Of a DNA stretch of 64,000 bases, positions 44,820-56,089 are shown piece after piece; position 1 is the first letter of the stretch; each line of letters begins with the position of its first letter. The DNA comes from Saururus chinensis. Its lineage: Eukaryota > Streptophyta > Magnoliopsida > Piperales > Saururaceae. The position numbers were made by a program, and so were the translations under genes. The notes beneath the pieces were generated by a model. It did not search any database and was not told where the DNA came from. It saw nothing but the letters and a program-made list of their open reading frames with translations. Location of the stretch: assembly GCA_035235625.1 (NCBI GenBank), contig CP141142.1:19540995-19604994 (forward strand). Direction: 5' to 3'.

Positions 44820-45380
44820 CTATTTTGGTGAAGAGTTTTTGGTGCAAATATTCATGATGAATTCCATGTTTATTACAAAATTTATCAAAACAACATTTTT
44901 GAATTCCCCACCATGATCACTCCTAATTTTGACAATGGATGTATCTTTCTCATTTTGAATTTGTTTTGCTATTACCTTAAATTCAAGAATAGTATCTGAT
45001 TTTTCTCTCAAGAAGGCTACCCAAGTAAATCTAGAAAAATCATCAACTATTATAAGAAAAATGCTTCTTTCTTCCAATGCTCTTGGTTCTCATTGGTCCA
45101 ACTAGATCCATATGGAGCAATTCAAGAGGTTTAGAGGTATTGATAGAGTTTACCTTTTTGTGTGGCTTTAATTTGTTTTCCTATTTGACAATCACCCAAA
45201 GAAATTTTGCTTCTTGATTAATAATTGTTAAACCTCTCATATGTCTTCTTTTCCTTAGGCATGACAAGTCTCTATAATTTACATGACCCAACTGTTGATG
45301 CCTCAATACCGCTTCTTTCACCTGAGCTATGTAACATGATGAATAATTTGATTGAGATGTTCCTTCAACCACATAACAGT
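44820..45380 (-). pseudogene. Copia GAG-pre-integrase and integrase core
   Basis: Minus strand. 45372-45181 has H-x-Q-L-G-H-V-N-Y-R-D-L, the GAG-pre-integrase zinc-binding motif. 45077-44820 has I-I-V-D-D-F-S-R-F-T-W-V and I-R-S-D-H-G-G-E-F, carrying the first two acidic residues of the DD35E triad. Integrase joins element cDNA to the host genome. The third acidic residue lies in the broken stretch toward 44,760. Stops separate the pieces. Confidence 0.85.
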
Positions 45381-45539
45381 TGTCAGTAGTTTGAAGACCT
45401 TTTATAACAATTTTACCTTTCTTGTTGATGATCTCACAACTGTGACTGTATAGTTTACAAAGTAGCCTTGATCACATATTTGAGAGATACTAAGAAGGTT
45501 ATGTTTTAATCCTTCAACACACAATACATTCTTGAGATG

Positions 45540-45760
45540 AGGAGGATTTGGAACTTTCATGGTTCATTTGTCAACAATCTTAGCAGAGTTTCTATCTCCA
45601 AAAGTAACAGATCCACCATCAAACTCTTTCAAGTAAGGGAAGAAAGACTTTTCTCCTGTCATATGTTTAAAGCAACCACTATCCATGTACATGTAGAAGG
45701 ATTTTTGGCTAGAAGGGCTATATGAACAACTAAACCTTTTTCTCGATCTCCACATGCTGA
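45540..45760 (-). pseudogene. Copia aspartic protease remnant
   Basis: Minus-strand frame 45755-45564 contains M-D-S-G-C-x-K-H-M-T-G, the Copia protease active-site motif (D-S-G), followed by F-G-D. The protease would cleave the gag-pol polyprotein. Upstream frames toward 46,110 carry the gag C-terminal tail. Confidence 0.8.
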
Positions 45761-45967
45761 TATTGGATGACTTTATGCCACTTTTTTAAGGCATTTTTAC
45801 ATCATGCCTAGATGAAGAAGAGGAAGTGATTTTTCCCTTGCTTTCTTTGCTTAGTTCGCCTGTTGGTGGATTACACTTAGAAAACTCACTCTTTTGTTGG
45901 GTTATCCTATCTCTATATTTTAAATTTAGTCTTTAGATTTTCTCAAAAAGTTGAGTCATTCTTGAAG

Positions 45968-46192
45968 CTAAGGAATAAGTCTAGAAGGTACATTGTCTAA
46001 AGTAGAATTGATATACTCAAGAAGGTCACTTTTTGTGTAATCAATCTTTTTTGAGGATCTGACCTTGTTCTCCACTTTAGTAATTGAAGGAAATATTTTA
46101 TCTTGAGAATATTCACCTAAAATGGATTTTCCTTTTGCAGCTTTTGTAAATCTTGCCTTGTTAAAAGATATCTTGCATTCAAAACTCAGATG
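45968..46192 (-). pseudogene. Gag C-terminal part on minus strand, with 83-bp inverted duplication (right copy)
   Basis: 46192-46110 is the reverse-complement partner of 31962-32044. The minus frame then continues through K-S-I-L-G-E-Y into a Lys/Ser-rich gag tail to 45968. It carries what the + gag copy lacks after its breakpoint and leads toward protease. This is why I treat the minus pol as the continuation of the + gag. Confidence 0.8.
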
Positions 46193-47700
46193 CACAGTGT
46201 CACCAACATTCATCTCCTAGACTAAGCCTCCATTGACCATTGCCCTAGCCCTCAAACAACCAAGGGCTTCCACTTCCACTTCCTCCTCCCACTCCCACTC
46301 TCCTTCTCCTATTGGTCCTGTTTGTAGCCTACTAAACCTCCTTCTCCAATTGGAGCTCCTTGGCTTCAACTTGGATTGACCCCTGCTCGCCATACCCAAG
46401 TTCAGCTCTGCCTTCCATATGACAGTCCTCATCCCATTGTTGCTAAACATGCCATTCCAATGGCCCTTGATGCTGAGTTTTATGAAATTGGCCTCTTTCT
46501 CTAGCTTCTCCATCTTCTTCAACTTCATACTCTTCTTTGCTGAAATGGTGCAATCTCTCCCCCCTTCTACACGCCATGTTCTAGGCCATGATCCTTCCAG
46601 TTAGTTTCCCATTTTTCTTCGCTATCTTCTTGAATGGTTGACTTGCGACCTTTCATGTTGAAGACCTTGCGTCCCCCCTCCTTGACATACCTATTCACAT
46701 TGGCTCTGTTGTGATCACTGATGTCCCCTCTAGCCCGGCCATTCATGAAGCTGCTACCCGCCACATTTGCACCACTCCACAATCATGATCATTTGAAACT
46801 CCGCTGCCCCTCCATCACCTTTGATAGTTGTATCGACTTATGCCCACCTTATTTCACTGGAATGTTAATCCACGCTTTGGCAACCCCTCGAAATGCACCG
46901 ACTTCATGGTCACACTTCTCTATCTCATTGGCTCCAGCCATTAGGTGTGTCTTGCCTCCCTCATAATGGCACACATGTCGGTTTGTTCATAAGCCTGGCC
47001 CTAGCTCATTTCCCTTTGGGTATTTGATCACGCACTTGATTTCTAAATGTTTGGGGCTGCTTCTTCCTTTGGGAATGGATTTCCTTCCTCCTAAATCTTT
47101 CACTATCCAATAGTTCTAGATGTTAGGGATGACTCTTTTTTTCTCCACCTTGTAGCCTCCCCGAGTCTGTTGACGTTCCTCTTGAGCTCCCATCACCGGA
47201 ACCCTTACCAGTCACTTCACCTCCACATGATCTGCCTAAACTAGCTACCCCTCCATTACTCTTAGAGGATGCCTCTTTTGTTGCTGACTTTGACCTCTCT
47301 GATTTCTTCTCCAAAGTGCCGGGCCTCCCTCTAGTTCGAGCACCTCCAATGGCTACCTCGAGTTGGTCCTCTATCACCTTGAGTCTCACACTTTGGGTCA
47401 GGCTACCATTCTCTCCTGCCTTGACTCCTTGTCCTTTGCCTAAGCAGCCCTCCACTCTCAACTTTGTGCACATCTCCCAACACTTGTGCCGCTGTCCGAG
47501 GCTCTTTCTACCCTTGCCCCTTTAGCCTCCTCTCTTCCCTCTTGTCTCGAGGCACTCTCTCTTGCCCATGCACAATTGGGCAATGTGCTTCATACTTTTC
47601 TTGAGGCTCACTCCATCCATTCTACTTCACTCTCTCGTGACCTACGTAGTGACTTTGTGTTCGATTTTGCTATCCTTTGCAGTGATGTTGAAGCTTAGAT
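46193..47700 (+). pseudogene. Envelope-like ORF remnant of the SIRE-like element
   Basis: The + strand is CT-rich and Pro/Ser-coding. Broken frames include D-A-E-F-Y-E-I-G-L-F (near 46470), L-A-S-L-I-M-A-H-M (near 46955) and P-F-G-Y-L-I-T-H-L (47012-47040). That last block resembles the L-P-Y-G-x-L-I-T-x-L block of plant envelope-like / putative plant transposon proteins. A helical piece at 47486-47698 follows. Its place between pol and the 3' LTR fits. The Gly/Lys-rich minus-strand frames (46217-46528, 47123-47473) are antisense to it and probably meaningless. Confidence 0.5.
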
Positions 47701-48408
47701 TTGCACTCAGCGTGTTGTGCTTAAAGGGATGGCCACCAATTTACAAAAACTTATTTTCAGCCTTGGCCATGTCATAACTCTGCTGGCTGAGTGGTTGTTC
47801 CATCTACAATACACTATGGAGAATTGCCTCCACCATGTCCCTCACCCATTGCCTTGAATGCCCTAACCATGGGTGGCTCACATTTTGGATGTGTGCCTAC
47901 CTCTTTTACTTGAGCATATCATTTTGGCCGCTTATGTGACTTTACTTATTACATGCCTATGCTGCCTTGCGCCTAATGTTTTCATGAACTATGGAGTTTA
48001 CTATAATTTTGCATTCATGTAATTATTGATAATTATTGATAATTAGTATATTCTCTTGCATGTAGATTCAACAAAACTCAAGAAGCCTTTCAATGTTGTA
48101 ATTGTCATACATGAACCTTGCTTGGTATGTGCTATATTCTCAACTTTACATGTGTTGTCTTTGTCATTTTTCACTGATAAAAAGGAGAAGAACAATATCC
48201 CGCCAAAATCTATGTTCTTGCAGTAAGCTTTTTACAGGACAAATTCTCTTGATCCAATTATGTGCAAAAAAGGGAGCTCACGTCATACAGTTAGGGGGAG
48301 CATTCGTAATGTTTTTCATAACATTCTTGTACTTAAATATCATTTTCTATGTAAAATGTGTGCTTCAAGTGAAAGGTTGTTCTGTAGGGTATTTTGTCAC
48401 AAAAATGA

Positions 48409-48418
48409 CAAAAGGGGG
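48409..48418 (+). other. Polypurine tract of the SIRE-like element
   Basis: AAAAGGGGGA lies just before TGTTAATGTC, the 3' LTR start. Upstream repeats of the GATAAAAAGGAGAAG / GGGGGAGCATT type (48.17-48.30 kb) are also characteristic of the 3' region of SIRE/Maximus elements. Confidence 0.8.
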
Positions 48419-48419
48419 A

Positions 48420-49526
48420 TTGTTAATGTCATCTCTGAAAAATAGTGTATTCTCCCACCTAGATAATTGTCACTTTTTGTGACAAATTTGTGAGTGAGTT
48501 TGAGAGTTATTTAGGTGAAGTTGATTTGAAGAGAAGACCATAAGACAACAAATTGGAGCTCCAAATCATCTACAAATTCCATCAAGCTCCAATTTTGGAT
48601 CAATTACAGCTGACACTCTCGAGAGACATGAAAGAAATTAAAACTTGATGGTCTTTAGTTTCTTGTTCCTATAGAGTTGAATCCTTAGAAACTAATCTTT
48701 CTACCTGACTCCCTTGGCTTTTGAAATATTTCCTTCCAACCTCATTGAAGGCCTTGAGTTTGTCATAAGTACCTATCCTCTCCTTGGAAATGGCCATAAA
48801 AGATTCTCAATGTGGAAATGAGAAGGTGCTTATGACTATTTGGCCAAGGTTTCATTCACTTTATGAAAAATTACCTAGAAACCGAAAACCCCATCTAATA
48901 AGCTTCAACAATTTTAAAGCATCAAATTGGATCCAAGGTTAGATGTGAGATGGCCAAAGATTGAACATGCACATGTACTGATTGCCATTGTAAGTGCTCT
49001 TAAAATCTCTTCTTCTTAAATTTCTAGTTGGGGAGTAAATCGAGTGGTTGAAACACCTTGGTGACAGGGATGAGTTTTGCATAGCCCGCAGAGTATGGAT
49101 TTAATTAAATGTATGTATGGTTATTGGTGAACCAAGGAAGACCGGGGTGTGTAAATAATTGTGGAATAACTGAAACCCTCGCATAGTGGATGTCGGAGGT
49201 GCCTTGGATCAGGTGCTTTGAGAGTGGATGTACCCGTCTAAGCAAGTGCTTGACAATGAACCATTATAAATATCTTTGTGCATGATGTCTTTATTTGTTT
49301 AATGTTGTGATTACATATCTAACTTCAGATTGCTTGAGTCCCTCTCTCACCTCTGCACATTCTAAATATGAATATCTATCTTTACTCAATATACGCACAA
49401 TTGATTTCTTTGGTACCTTGTCTTGATCATTATTGTCATGTTGTGTGAAATTAAATTTACAAGTAACTTTTACGTGGTTATCCTATTCACTCCCCTCTAG
49501 GACTCCCTCTCCTTAGCATACTTTCA
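48420..49526 (+). repeat. 3' LTR of the SIRE-like element
   Basis: 1,107 bp, starting TGTTAATG and ending CTTTCA. It is the fuller copy: it keeps the first ~185 bp and an internal block (about 48,945-49,258) missing from the 5' LTR. A target-site duplication cannot be tested because the 5' copy is truncated. Confidence 0.75.
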
Positions 49527-50950
49527 TAATCAATTAATCATGCAATCAACCAATCAATCTAGATCAGAAAATCTCTAGGCATGAAAAGTGAGATGGAAAT
49601 GATCAATTTGTGCAATATGGAAGGGGAAAATTTACCAAATTGCCCTAGGGTGTGCAAAAGCCTAATTGGATCGCCAATTTGAAAAATTTCATAAACATAC
49701 AAATACTAATCAACACTAATAAGACTCAATTTCAATTAAATATCAAAAGCCCAATCAAATTTCAAGCATAGTAAGTCAATTTGGATTAAACCCTTTGGCT
49801 TTTATAAATCAGTGATCAAAACCCAAAATATTGGGCTCCGATACCACTATAGAATGGGGGCAAAGTAGAAGTGGGAGAGTGCGAGCCCAAGGATTGACAC
49901 AACTGAGAAAATCCTTTCTTTTTTCGAAATCTCCACACATGCAAATAAAATTCTAGCAATCATAAGCAATAAATAAGTATGGGGACAATATAGAATAATG
50001 AAATTGAGTCAAAGGAAGAATACATATTGAACTTTGGAGTTGATTTTCCCATGGACACCCTTCAACCCAACATCCAAGCATAGTTGGTTATCAATTCAAT
50101 AAAGAGAAGAAGAGAAATACCTTGTCAATTATGTATAGATCCCTCAAATCCCTTTAAAATGTTTTGTAAAGCCTTTGATGTACTTCCCTAAGCCATCTTT
50201 CCAGTCTTTTGAATCCTCTCTTGAATCAAGTTGGTGGCACACATCCCAATGCACAATCCACACAAAGGAAGGCGACGAGGAGGAAGAGAGAGGAGGAGGC
50301 CAACCCTTTGTCTTCCTCCTCCTTGTTCACACCAAGAGAGAGAGAGAGAGAGGGGGAGGGTGGAGGCATGTTGGGAGATAGGGACGAGGGAAGGGATTAG
50401 ATTAGGACTTTCGCCTAATTTTATTGATTATATACTCGTCTCTCTAAATAGGATTAAATCACATGGACATACGTCTAAATTCTACACACATAGATTGTCT
50501 AGAGGGTATGCTACAATGGATGTGGGCTCGAACTCTCAGAGCCCACAAAGGCCTGGGATCCTCACGTGACCATGCTCGTGAAAGGGTCCACTTGTTGCTA
50601 ACCCTGTGTCCTACCAAAGACACATATCTTAGCGTCGGGCCCCACAAGGTGAGTATGTGCACCCTAGCCACATGCCTAGTGTGCGTGTTGATTTAGGTCC
50701 CAAGAGAATGTGTCAAGATGGTTCTTATGGGGATGGCACATCTGCCCTCACTGTCCTTGGACCCTGAGCTGATACTAGCTCACCTAAACCTGAAACAAGG
50801 AGGACCATGTGGGCCCAAGCCCATACCATGATCCAATAGGAATTTCACGGTGATGCCTATGGAGTTCGATTAGAGAGTGAGGGAAGGTTAGTGAAAGATT
50901 TGTGATGAGGGTTGATATTGCCTATATCTTGCTAGTAATGTCTTGATGAT
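49527..50950 (-). mobile_element. LTR retrotransposon remnant: primer-binding site and probable LTR
   Basis: 49846-49835 on the minus strand is TGGTATCGGAGC, one base from the initiator-Met primer-binding site. The LTR it serves would extend rightward from about 49,848. A minus-strand TATA-like GTATATAATC near 50,430 is consistent. The left side (49.53-49.83 kb) has no gag frame, so the interior is gone. A (GA)n run lies at 50335-50352. The Arg/Glu-rich frames at 50.18-50.57 kb come from this simple sequence. Confidence 0.45.
50335..50352. repeat. (GA)n microsatellite
   Basis: Nine GA/AG dinucleotides, followed by a G-rich run. Confidence 0.85.
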
Positions 50951-51982
50951 ATGATATTTAGCTGTATCACCGATATGGGGTGGTGGGGGGAGGTATTCTT
51001 GTTTTTGCCTGCCTTTCTCCATGATAAAAAAGATGGATTACCTCTGTTTTTGTTGTTCAAAGATTTCATTTGTTTTGTTGTTCTTCCTCATTTGTTCTTT
51101 CCACTTTGCTTCTTTTTTTCTACATTCTCCTTTCATATGGAAATGCAATCTAAATGAAAAATTGTTCAAAAAAATAATTCTATCAAATTAGGTGGGTCAA
51201 GCCTTTGTTTTATGACTTTCTTGTTTTCTATTGTTAGGTTTAATATGTGGTGGTTTGATAGGTGATAGTCAATCATTTTTTGCTCTCTCTGTAGTACCTT
51301 CTTGGCTTAGTTATTGTGGACATACGTTTTGTGGTTAGACATTTTAGATTTCTAGCTTTGCATCTAATTTTTTTTCAGTGTTTTATTGTTTTAAGTTTGT
51401 TCTATTTGGGAATTCTTGTGTTGTCAACTAGTGAGGAAAAGGCTTTATGTGTAATGTGTCTACGATGAAAGGGTAGTGGTTATACTTTAAAATCATCAAT
51501 TAGATAAGAAAAATTTATAGTGTCATTTTCCTTTTATAAGACATACTTTGCAAACTATGCCAAACAAACATATTTTACTTGCTTCTTGCTAAATTTTGAT
51601 GGCATTACTTCAAAAAAGTAAAATCTATCTTTATTCTTTGAGTTTTTTTCCCCATATTACTAGGCCAAAGAAGCCAATTTTCCATATTCCTTGATTTTTA
51701 GATACAAATGCCACATTGCCTTTTTAAGACGAAACTACCTTAGGTTTTAAACAAACCCAATCCCCATACATATCCTCATAAATGAATGCTAGAATAGTGT
51801 TACGCCATTCCAATGGAGAGGATTGATTAGTGGCAAGTTAGAATTAGTTTGCAAGAGGTAACTAGTAGAATCACAAGTGAGCTGTTGGAGACAGTAAAAA
51901 CCTAATTTTTTCCATGATAGAAGTTGTTCAGGGTGAAACAGGCTTCATATCAGTAGATCCAATCACCCTTTAACCCCCCATA
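50951..51982. other. T-rich intergenic stretch, no gene
   Basis: Only short hydrophobic T-rich frames (for example 50951-51157). No motif or repeat partner recognised. Confidence 0.5.
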
Positions 51983-52297
51983 ATGGAGAGGATTGGTATT
52001 CACATACATTACAATGGAGTGGTAGGCAATGATTGCCTGTGTGTAGGTGGAAGGGGGCAGTTGATGAACATTGATATGTTGGTGAGATTCTGCGAGCTGC
52101 TGCTTCAAGTCAAAGAAAGACTTCTTGTCAATAGTAATGTGACTTTGAAGTATTTAATTCCATCTTCGCAATCATCCATTCTATATGAATTAGAAGATAA
52201 TGAAGATCTACAATCAGTGTTTTCGATTCATAAGAAGGCAAATAAAGAGGTGTTATCATTATATGTAGAGTTGAAAGAGCTAGACAATGGTAACTAA
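51983..52297 (+). pseudogene. MULE (Mutator-like) N-terminal fragment
   Basis: A 104-codon frame starts M-E-R-I-G-I-H-I-H-Y-N-G. It continues with a G-G turn, L-L-x-x-V-K/L-K-Y-L-I-P and an acidic E-D-N-E-D-L block. This order matches the PB1-like N-terminal region that precedes the MuDR zinc-binding domain in plant MULE proteins. No transposase core follows; a Ty3/gypsy integrase fragment comes next at 52.83 kb. It is an orphan fragment, perhaps from an element related to the MULE at 59.8 kb. Confidence 0.55.
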
Positions 52298-52825
52298 TCA
52301 CCATCAGCGGAAAGGAACCAAATTTTCAATAGAGCTAAATCACTGGTGGTATTGGCTCACCCTAACTCAAACTTTGGATGCAGATGGGAGTCAATGATAC
52401 ATAATTTACTTGTGAAACTGTAAGGTAACAATGAATTGTAGATTACACAATAGTGTACTTTACCGTGTACTTGAGTGCATGATATCTAACTTATCGTGTT
52501 TAGTACAAAGAATATTGTGTTAAGAAAAAAATGTAATATTTATAATATTGCATAACTAATGATGCAAAATAAAAAAGTAATATAACACTAATTCTTTTTA
52601 GCATAGATTGAATAACATGACTTATATAAATATCATGTCATCGATAACATGATATAATTTGTAAGTGTGTAACCGAATACACGATGTCGAGTTATATCAC
52701 ATATTGATTAACATGTTAATATCCATTGCAGATTGGGAGAACTGGGAAATTTCAACTCAACAACTCCATGTCACACATCGTACAACAATCCAATGCTTAC
52801 AGAACCTGTTAATTGGCCATCCTTT
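52298..52825. other. AT-rich spacer, no gene
   Basis: Non-coding; no motif or repeat partner noticed. Confidence 0.5.
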
Positions 52826-53660
52826 GTGTGGATATTAAAAAATGGCTCATTTTATAGCTTGCAAGAAAACAACAGATGCTTCATATATAGCTATGCTTTT
52901 CTTTAAAGAGATTGTCAAACTTCATGGAATTCCAAAGATAATAACCTTTAACAGAGAACTTTGTGGATTCTTTGGACAATTTTGGAGACCTTTGTGGAAA
53001 AGACTCAACACACATTTCAATTCAGTGCCACTTGCCATCCTCAAACAGATTGTCAAACATAAGTGACTAACAGGACTTTGGGAAATTTATTGCGAAGTCT
53101 TTCAGGTGACAAACCAAAATAGTAGGATCAATGTTTGGCTCAAGCAAAATTTACTTTCAATTCAACTATTAACAGATCCACTGGTAAGTCACCATTCGAG
53201 ATTGTTTATGGAATGAATCCCAGACAGACTTTAGGTCTCATGCAACCAGTCAAACAGAATCAAGATAACAATGCTATTTATAACACTATGGCGAGAATTA
53301 CTTCCATTCATCAAGAGGTCAGTCAAAAATTACAAGCATCCAACTTGAAATATAAGAATGTCATTGGTCAACATAGGCAAAAGTAAGTCTTTACAGTAGG
53401 AGATCAAGTTATGGTTCATCTGAGGAAAGAAATACATCCAGTTGGAACTTACAACAAACTAAATTAGAAAAAGTTTGGTCATTTCCGCATACTCAAAATC
53501 AACGATAATGCTTATGTTGTTGATTTGCCACCAAAATTGTCCATTTCAAAAACTTTTAATGTGGCCGATATGTATGAATTTTATGATCCTGATGAGCTTG
53601 ATCATGATTTGAACTCGAGGTCGAGTTTTCAAAAGGAGGAGAGAACTCATGTGGCATAAG
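52826..53660 (+). pseudogene. Ty3/gypsy integrase fragment and pol C-terminus
   Basis: Frame 52842-53066 has M-A-H-F-I-A-C-K-K-T-T-D-A and H-G-I-P-K-I-I, the integrase core around the second acidic residue (Asp replaced by Asn in the T-F-N-R-E stretch). After a deletion and shifts, 53135-53386 has F-T-F-N-S-T-I-N-R-S-T-G-K-S-P-F-E-I-V-Y-G. The C-terminal domain then gives G-D-Q-V-M-V-H-L-R and N-V-A-D-M-Y/E-F to about 53,660. The order matches Ty3/gypsy pol of the non-chromovirus-like kind seen in many dicots. The first third of integrase, RT, protease and gag are absent. Confidence 0.8.
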
Positions 53661-54170
53661 TCGAAACTACCCCTCAAGTTTAAAAATGAGCTGAAATAAC
53701 GATGAATGTATTTTGGGACTTTGTCATAATGCTAACATGGTAAGTTCAGCTGAAAATGACATTAATCGATAACGGCAATTTCAGCAAAATGAAGATAGTT
53801 ATAAAAAGGGGGTTGGATCCAAAATTTTTGCTGACAAATTCTCTCAAATTTGAAATCGAATATTTTGAGTTCTTTGCGGAGCTTGAGATCAAAGCAGCCT
53901 CATGGATTTGAGTCACTGTCAGATTTGTGATTTTGTTTTGTAAGTCCTTGATATTGTTGGACTATTGTGGAGTAATTGGAGCTGCCAGATCTATGATTTT
54001 ATTTTGAGTTTTTTGTTTTATCACTGTAATTGGAACTGTGATACGAAAGTTCTTTGTTGGTCGTTGAAATTTGAAATACAATTTGAATATAATTTAATAT
54101 ATTTCTACAATATTTTGAATACAAAATTGTCTAGATCGATTGTTACATTTTAACACTTCGAATTAAATAT
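53631..54170 (+). repeat. Polypurine tract and 3' LTR of the gypsy fragment
   Basis: AAAAGGAGGAGAGAA (53631-53645) overlaps the pol end. The LTR probably starts at TGTGGCATAAG (53650). A TATA-like TTATAAAAAGG is at 53799-53809. The right border is uncertain, as no second copy is present in the window. Confidence 0.55.
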
Positions 54171-56089
54171 ACAATTTGCGAATTCTCCAATGCTGCTATA
54201 TCACTTCACCACTACTTTGTGGAGCCTAGTATAGTATGCTTTGATTTAATTAAGTGCCCGTTGAAGTTAATTTAATTGAATATGCCTATTGAATATTTTC
54301 TTATCCCTAACTAGAATAGTTGAGTTTTCAATTGCATATAGTAGAGCTAAATTGCATCTAAGAGAAAAAAACAAGTTCAAGTAATACTTATGCTACCATC
54401 TATCAGAAATATGACAACTATCCTCTTCAGCAAACTCTAGTTCTATTTATATTTATGTCACCATCTAACAAATTTGTAGCTATCTTCTAACAAACTTAAA
54501 TCAAGGATCTTCTTGTAATATTCCTCTATGAATGAAAAGTAAAATATGCCAAGCATCTTTTGAAGAGCACCTCTTTAAGAAGTACCTATAGTGAACGATT
54601 GCATCAGCTGTTGCCTACGTTCAAAGATGATACATACTAGCTTGCAAATCCTCCATCCACAAGGAAAGTAGTTTAATTAAGAATTACAATGCGAGTGATC
54701 AATAAACTAAAATAGAAGCAATAACTTGAGTCCACCCACCAACCTGTGCTACCCCACAAATACTACAAATTAGAAACTGAAAATATAAGATACATCAATG
54801 AAATTTTTTAGAATTAGACCTCACAATCGACCAAAATACAAGTTTAGGCTCAGTAAATCAATTTTGCATAATTAGACTTACGCATGTTCGAATTTCCCAC
54901 ATGCGTGCTTGAATTGCAGATAATACCCTTAGGAAATATAAAAAGACACGAAGCCCTCATGGCAAATGAAAAGACACAATGATGGCTCCCGCAGAAGAGC
55001 TGCCTTCCTCCTCTCCTCCTCCCCTGTCTCCTCCATCATCTTCTCCTAGATCTCTTCTGTCCTCAGCTCCTCATTTCCACATCCTCTCCGTCCAGTCGAA
55101 GAAGGTGCCTCGGCTGCTTAGGTTGTGCTCTGGCACTATTGAACCCAATTCAGCTATCGCGGTAGGGTGATTGGAAAATGGTGGCAAAGTGAAGATTCAT
55201 GGGGGTTTTGAGGTTTGCATTTCTTCAAACTTGCATTTTTAGAGTCCGCATATATGTTACGGAGATATTTCTTGATATGGACTATATGTAATATGTAGTT
55301 CATGATTGTGCAATGTTTAGTTAAAAGCAGAGCGATTTGTTTTTCATTGACATCGGTGGGCAGATTTGGTGTCTAGTCACTTTGATTTGTAATGTTATTT
55401 CGATGACATATGATGATTTATGGTTATATATAGTTTGTGTAGATTAATATTTGAGAGAAAAGGGCTTCAATCTTTGTTATCACAGTTTATAATTCTGCCT
55501 CATATTCTGTCCGAATTCAAAACCAATTCGGAGATTTTGTTTCAATTTTATGCTTGTTTATTTAGATATTGACATACATGCCAGCTTTTGTTCTCTCATC
55601 CATTTACCTTTGTTAAATTGAAATAGGATCATATGATGCTATTTTGTTGTAAAAAGATAAGATAGTAGATGCATCTTTTTCCCTTGTTTGTACATACCTT
55701 TCATGAAAGAATGCATTGAATGTATAGTTGTTTATATGTTGATTATGATCATAATTATGTTTGATATCAGGTTGTTGTGTTTGCAATCTTTACAAATGTT
55801 TATTGTCTGGCTTTTTGCTACAATTTTCATCAAATGGGCGGTCTGATTGTATCACTTGGGTTTGTGAAGTATGGTTGTATTTTGATTGTATATGATGAAT
55901 TATGTTCTTCCTGGGTGATATAATAAAAAAATTTTGGGATAAAAGTAATGGATTATGTATTTTGATTGTATGTTTAGTTTAATAATTTCATGTGGCCACA
56001 ATAGGCATATGTTGTTCAATCAAGTCAAATTTTCCATATGTGATCATATAGATGGAAAGTAAATAAATGATTATATATGGTTTGTTGGT
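54171..56089. other. Intergenic, one doubtful short ORF
   Basis: Mostly T-rich and non-coding. A 63-codon frame at 54979-55170 (+) is Ser/Pro-rich and then basic. The sequence just before it (near 54,890-54,915, GTTCGAATTTCCCAC) resembles 58,921-58,945 (GTTCGAGTTGTCCAC), which also precedes a Ser/Pro-rich coding-like stretch at 59.03-59.15 kb. The two may be related element ends; no function is assigned. Confidence 0.4.

Larger units (their letters stand above)
29705..49526 (+). mobile_element. SIRE/Maximus-like Copia retrotransposon, pol inverted, with nested insertions
   Basis: LTR copies at 29705-30295 (5'-truncated) and 48420-49526 lie in the same + orientation, 18 kb apart. A primer-binding site follows the first and a polypurine tract precedes the second. 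Gag (30365-32044) and an envelope-like region (46.2-47.7 kb) are on +. The protease, integrase, RT and RNase H remnants between them are on - and in reversed order. An 83-bp stretch of gag is present at both junctions, in opposite orientation. The simplest reading is one element whose pol segment (about 32045-46109) was inverted. Two later insertions (33053-41005 and 41670-44013) enlarged it. All frames are broken. Confidence 0.75.

Noticed and set aside
47123-47473. Lys/Gly-rich minus-strand frame with R-G-R-P (possible AT-hook or LINE ORF1)
   Set aside because: Antisense to the CT-rich envelope-like remnant on +. A single R-G-R-P in a low-complexity stretch is not enough for a DNA-binding or LINE claim.
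50175-50696. Arg/Glu-rich overlapping frames
   Set aside because: Produced by the (GA)n microsatellite and the surrounding purine-rich LTR-like sequence.
54979-55170. 63-codon Ser/Pro-rich ORF as a possible first exon of a host gene
   Set aside because: No downstream exons or motif found. A similar Ser/Pro stretch near 59.05 kb suggests a repeat-derived origin.
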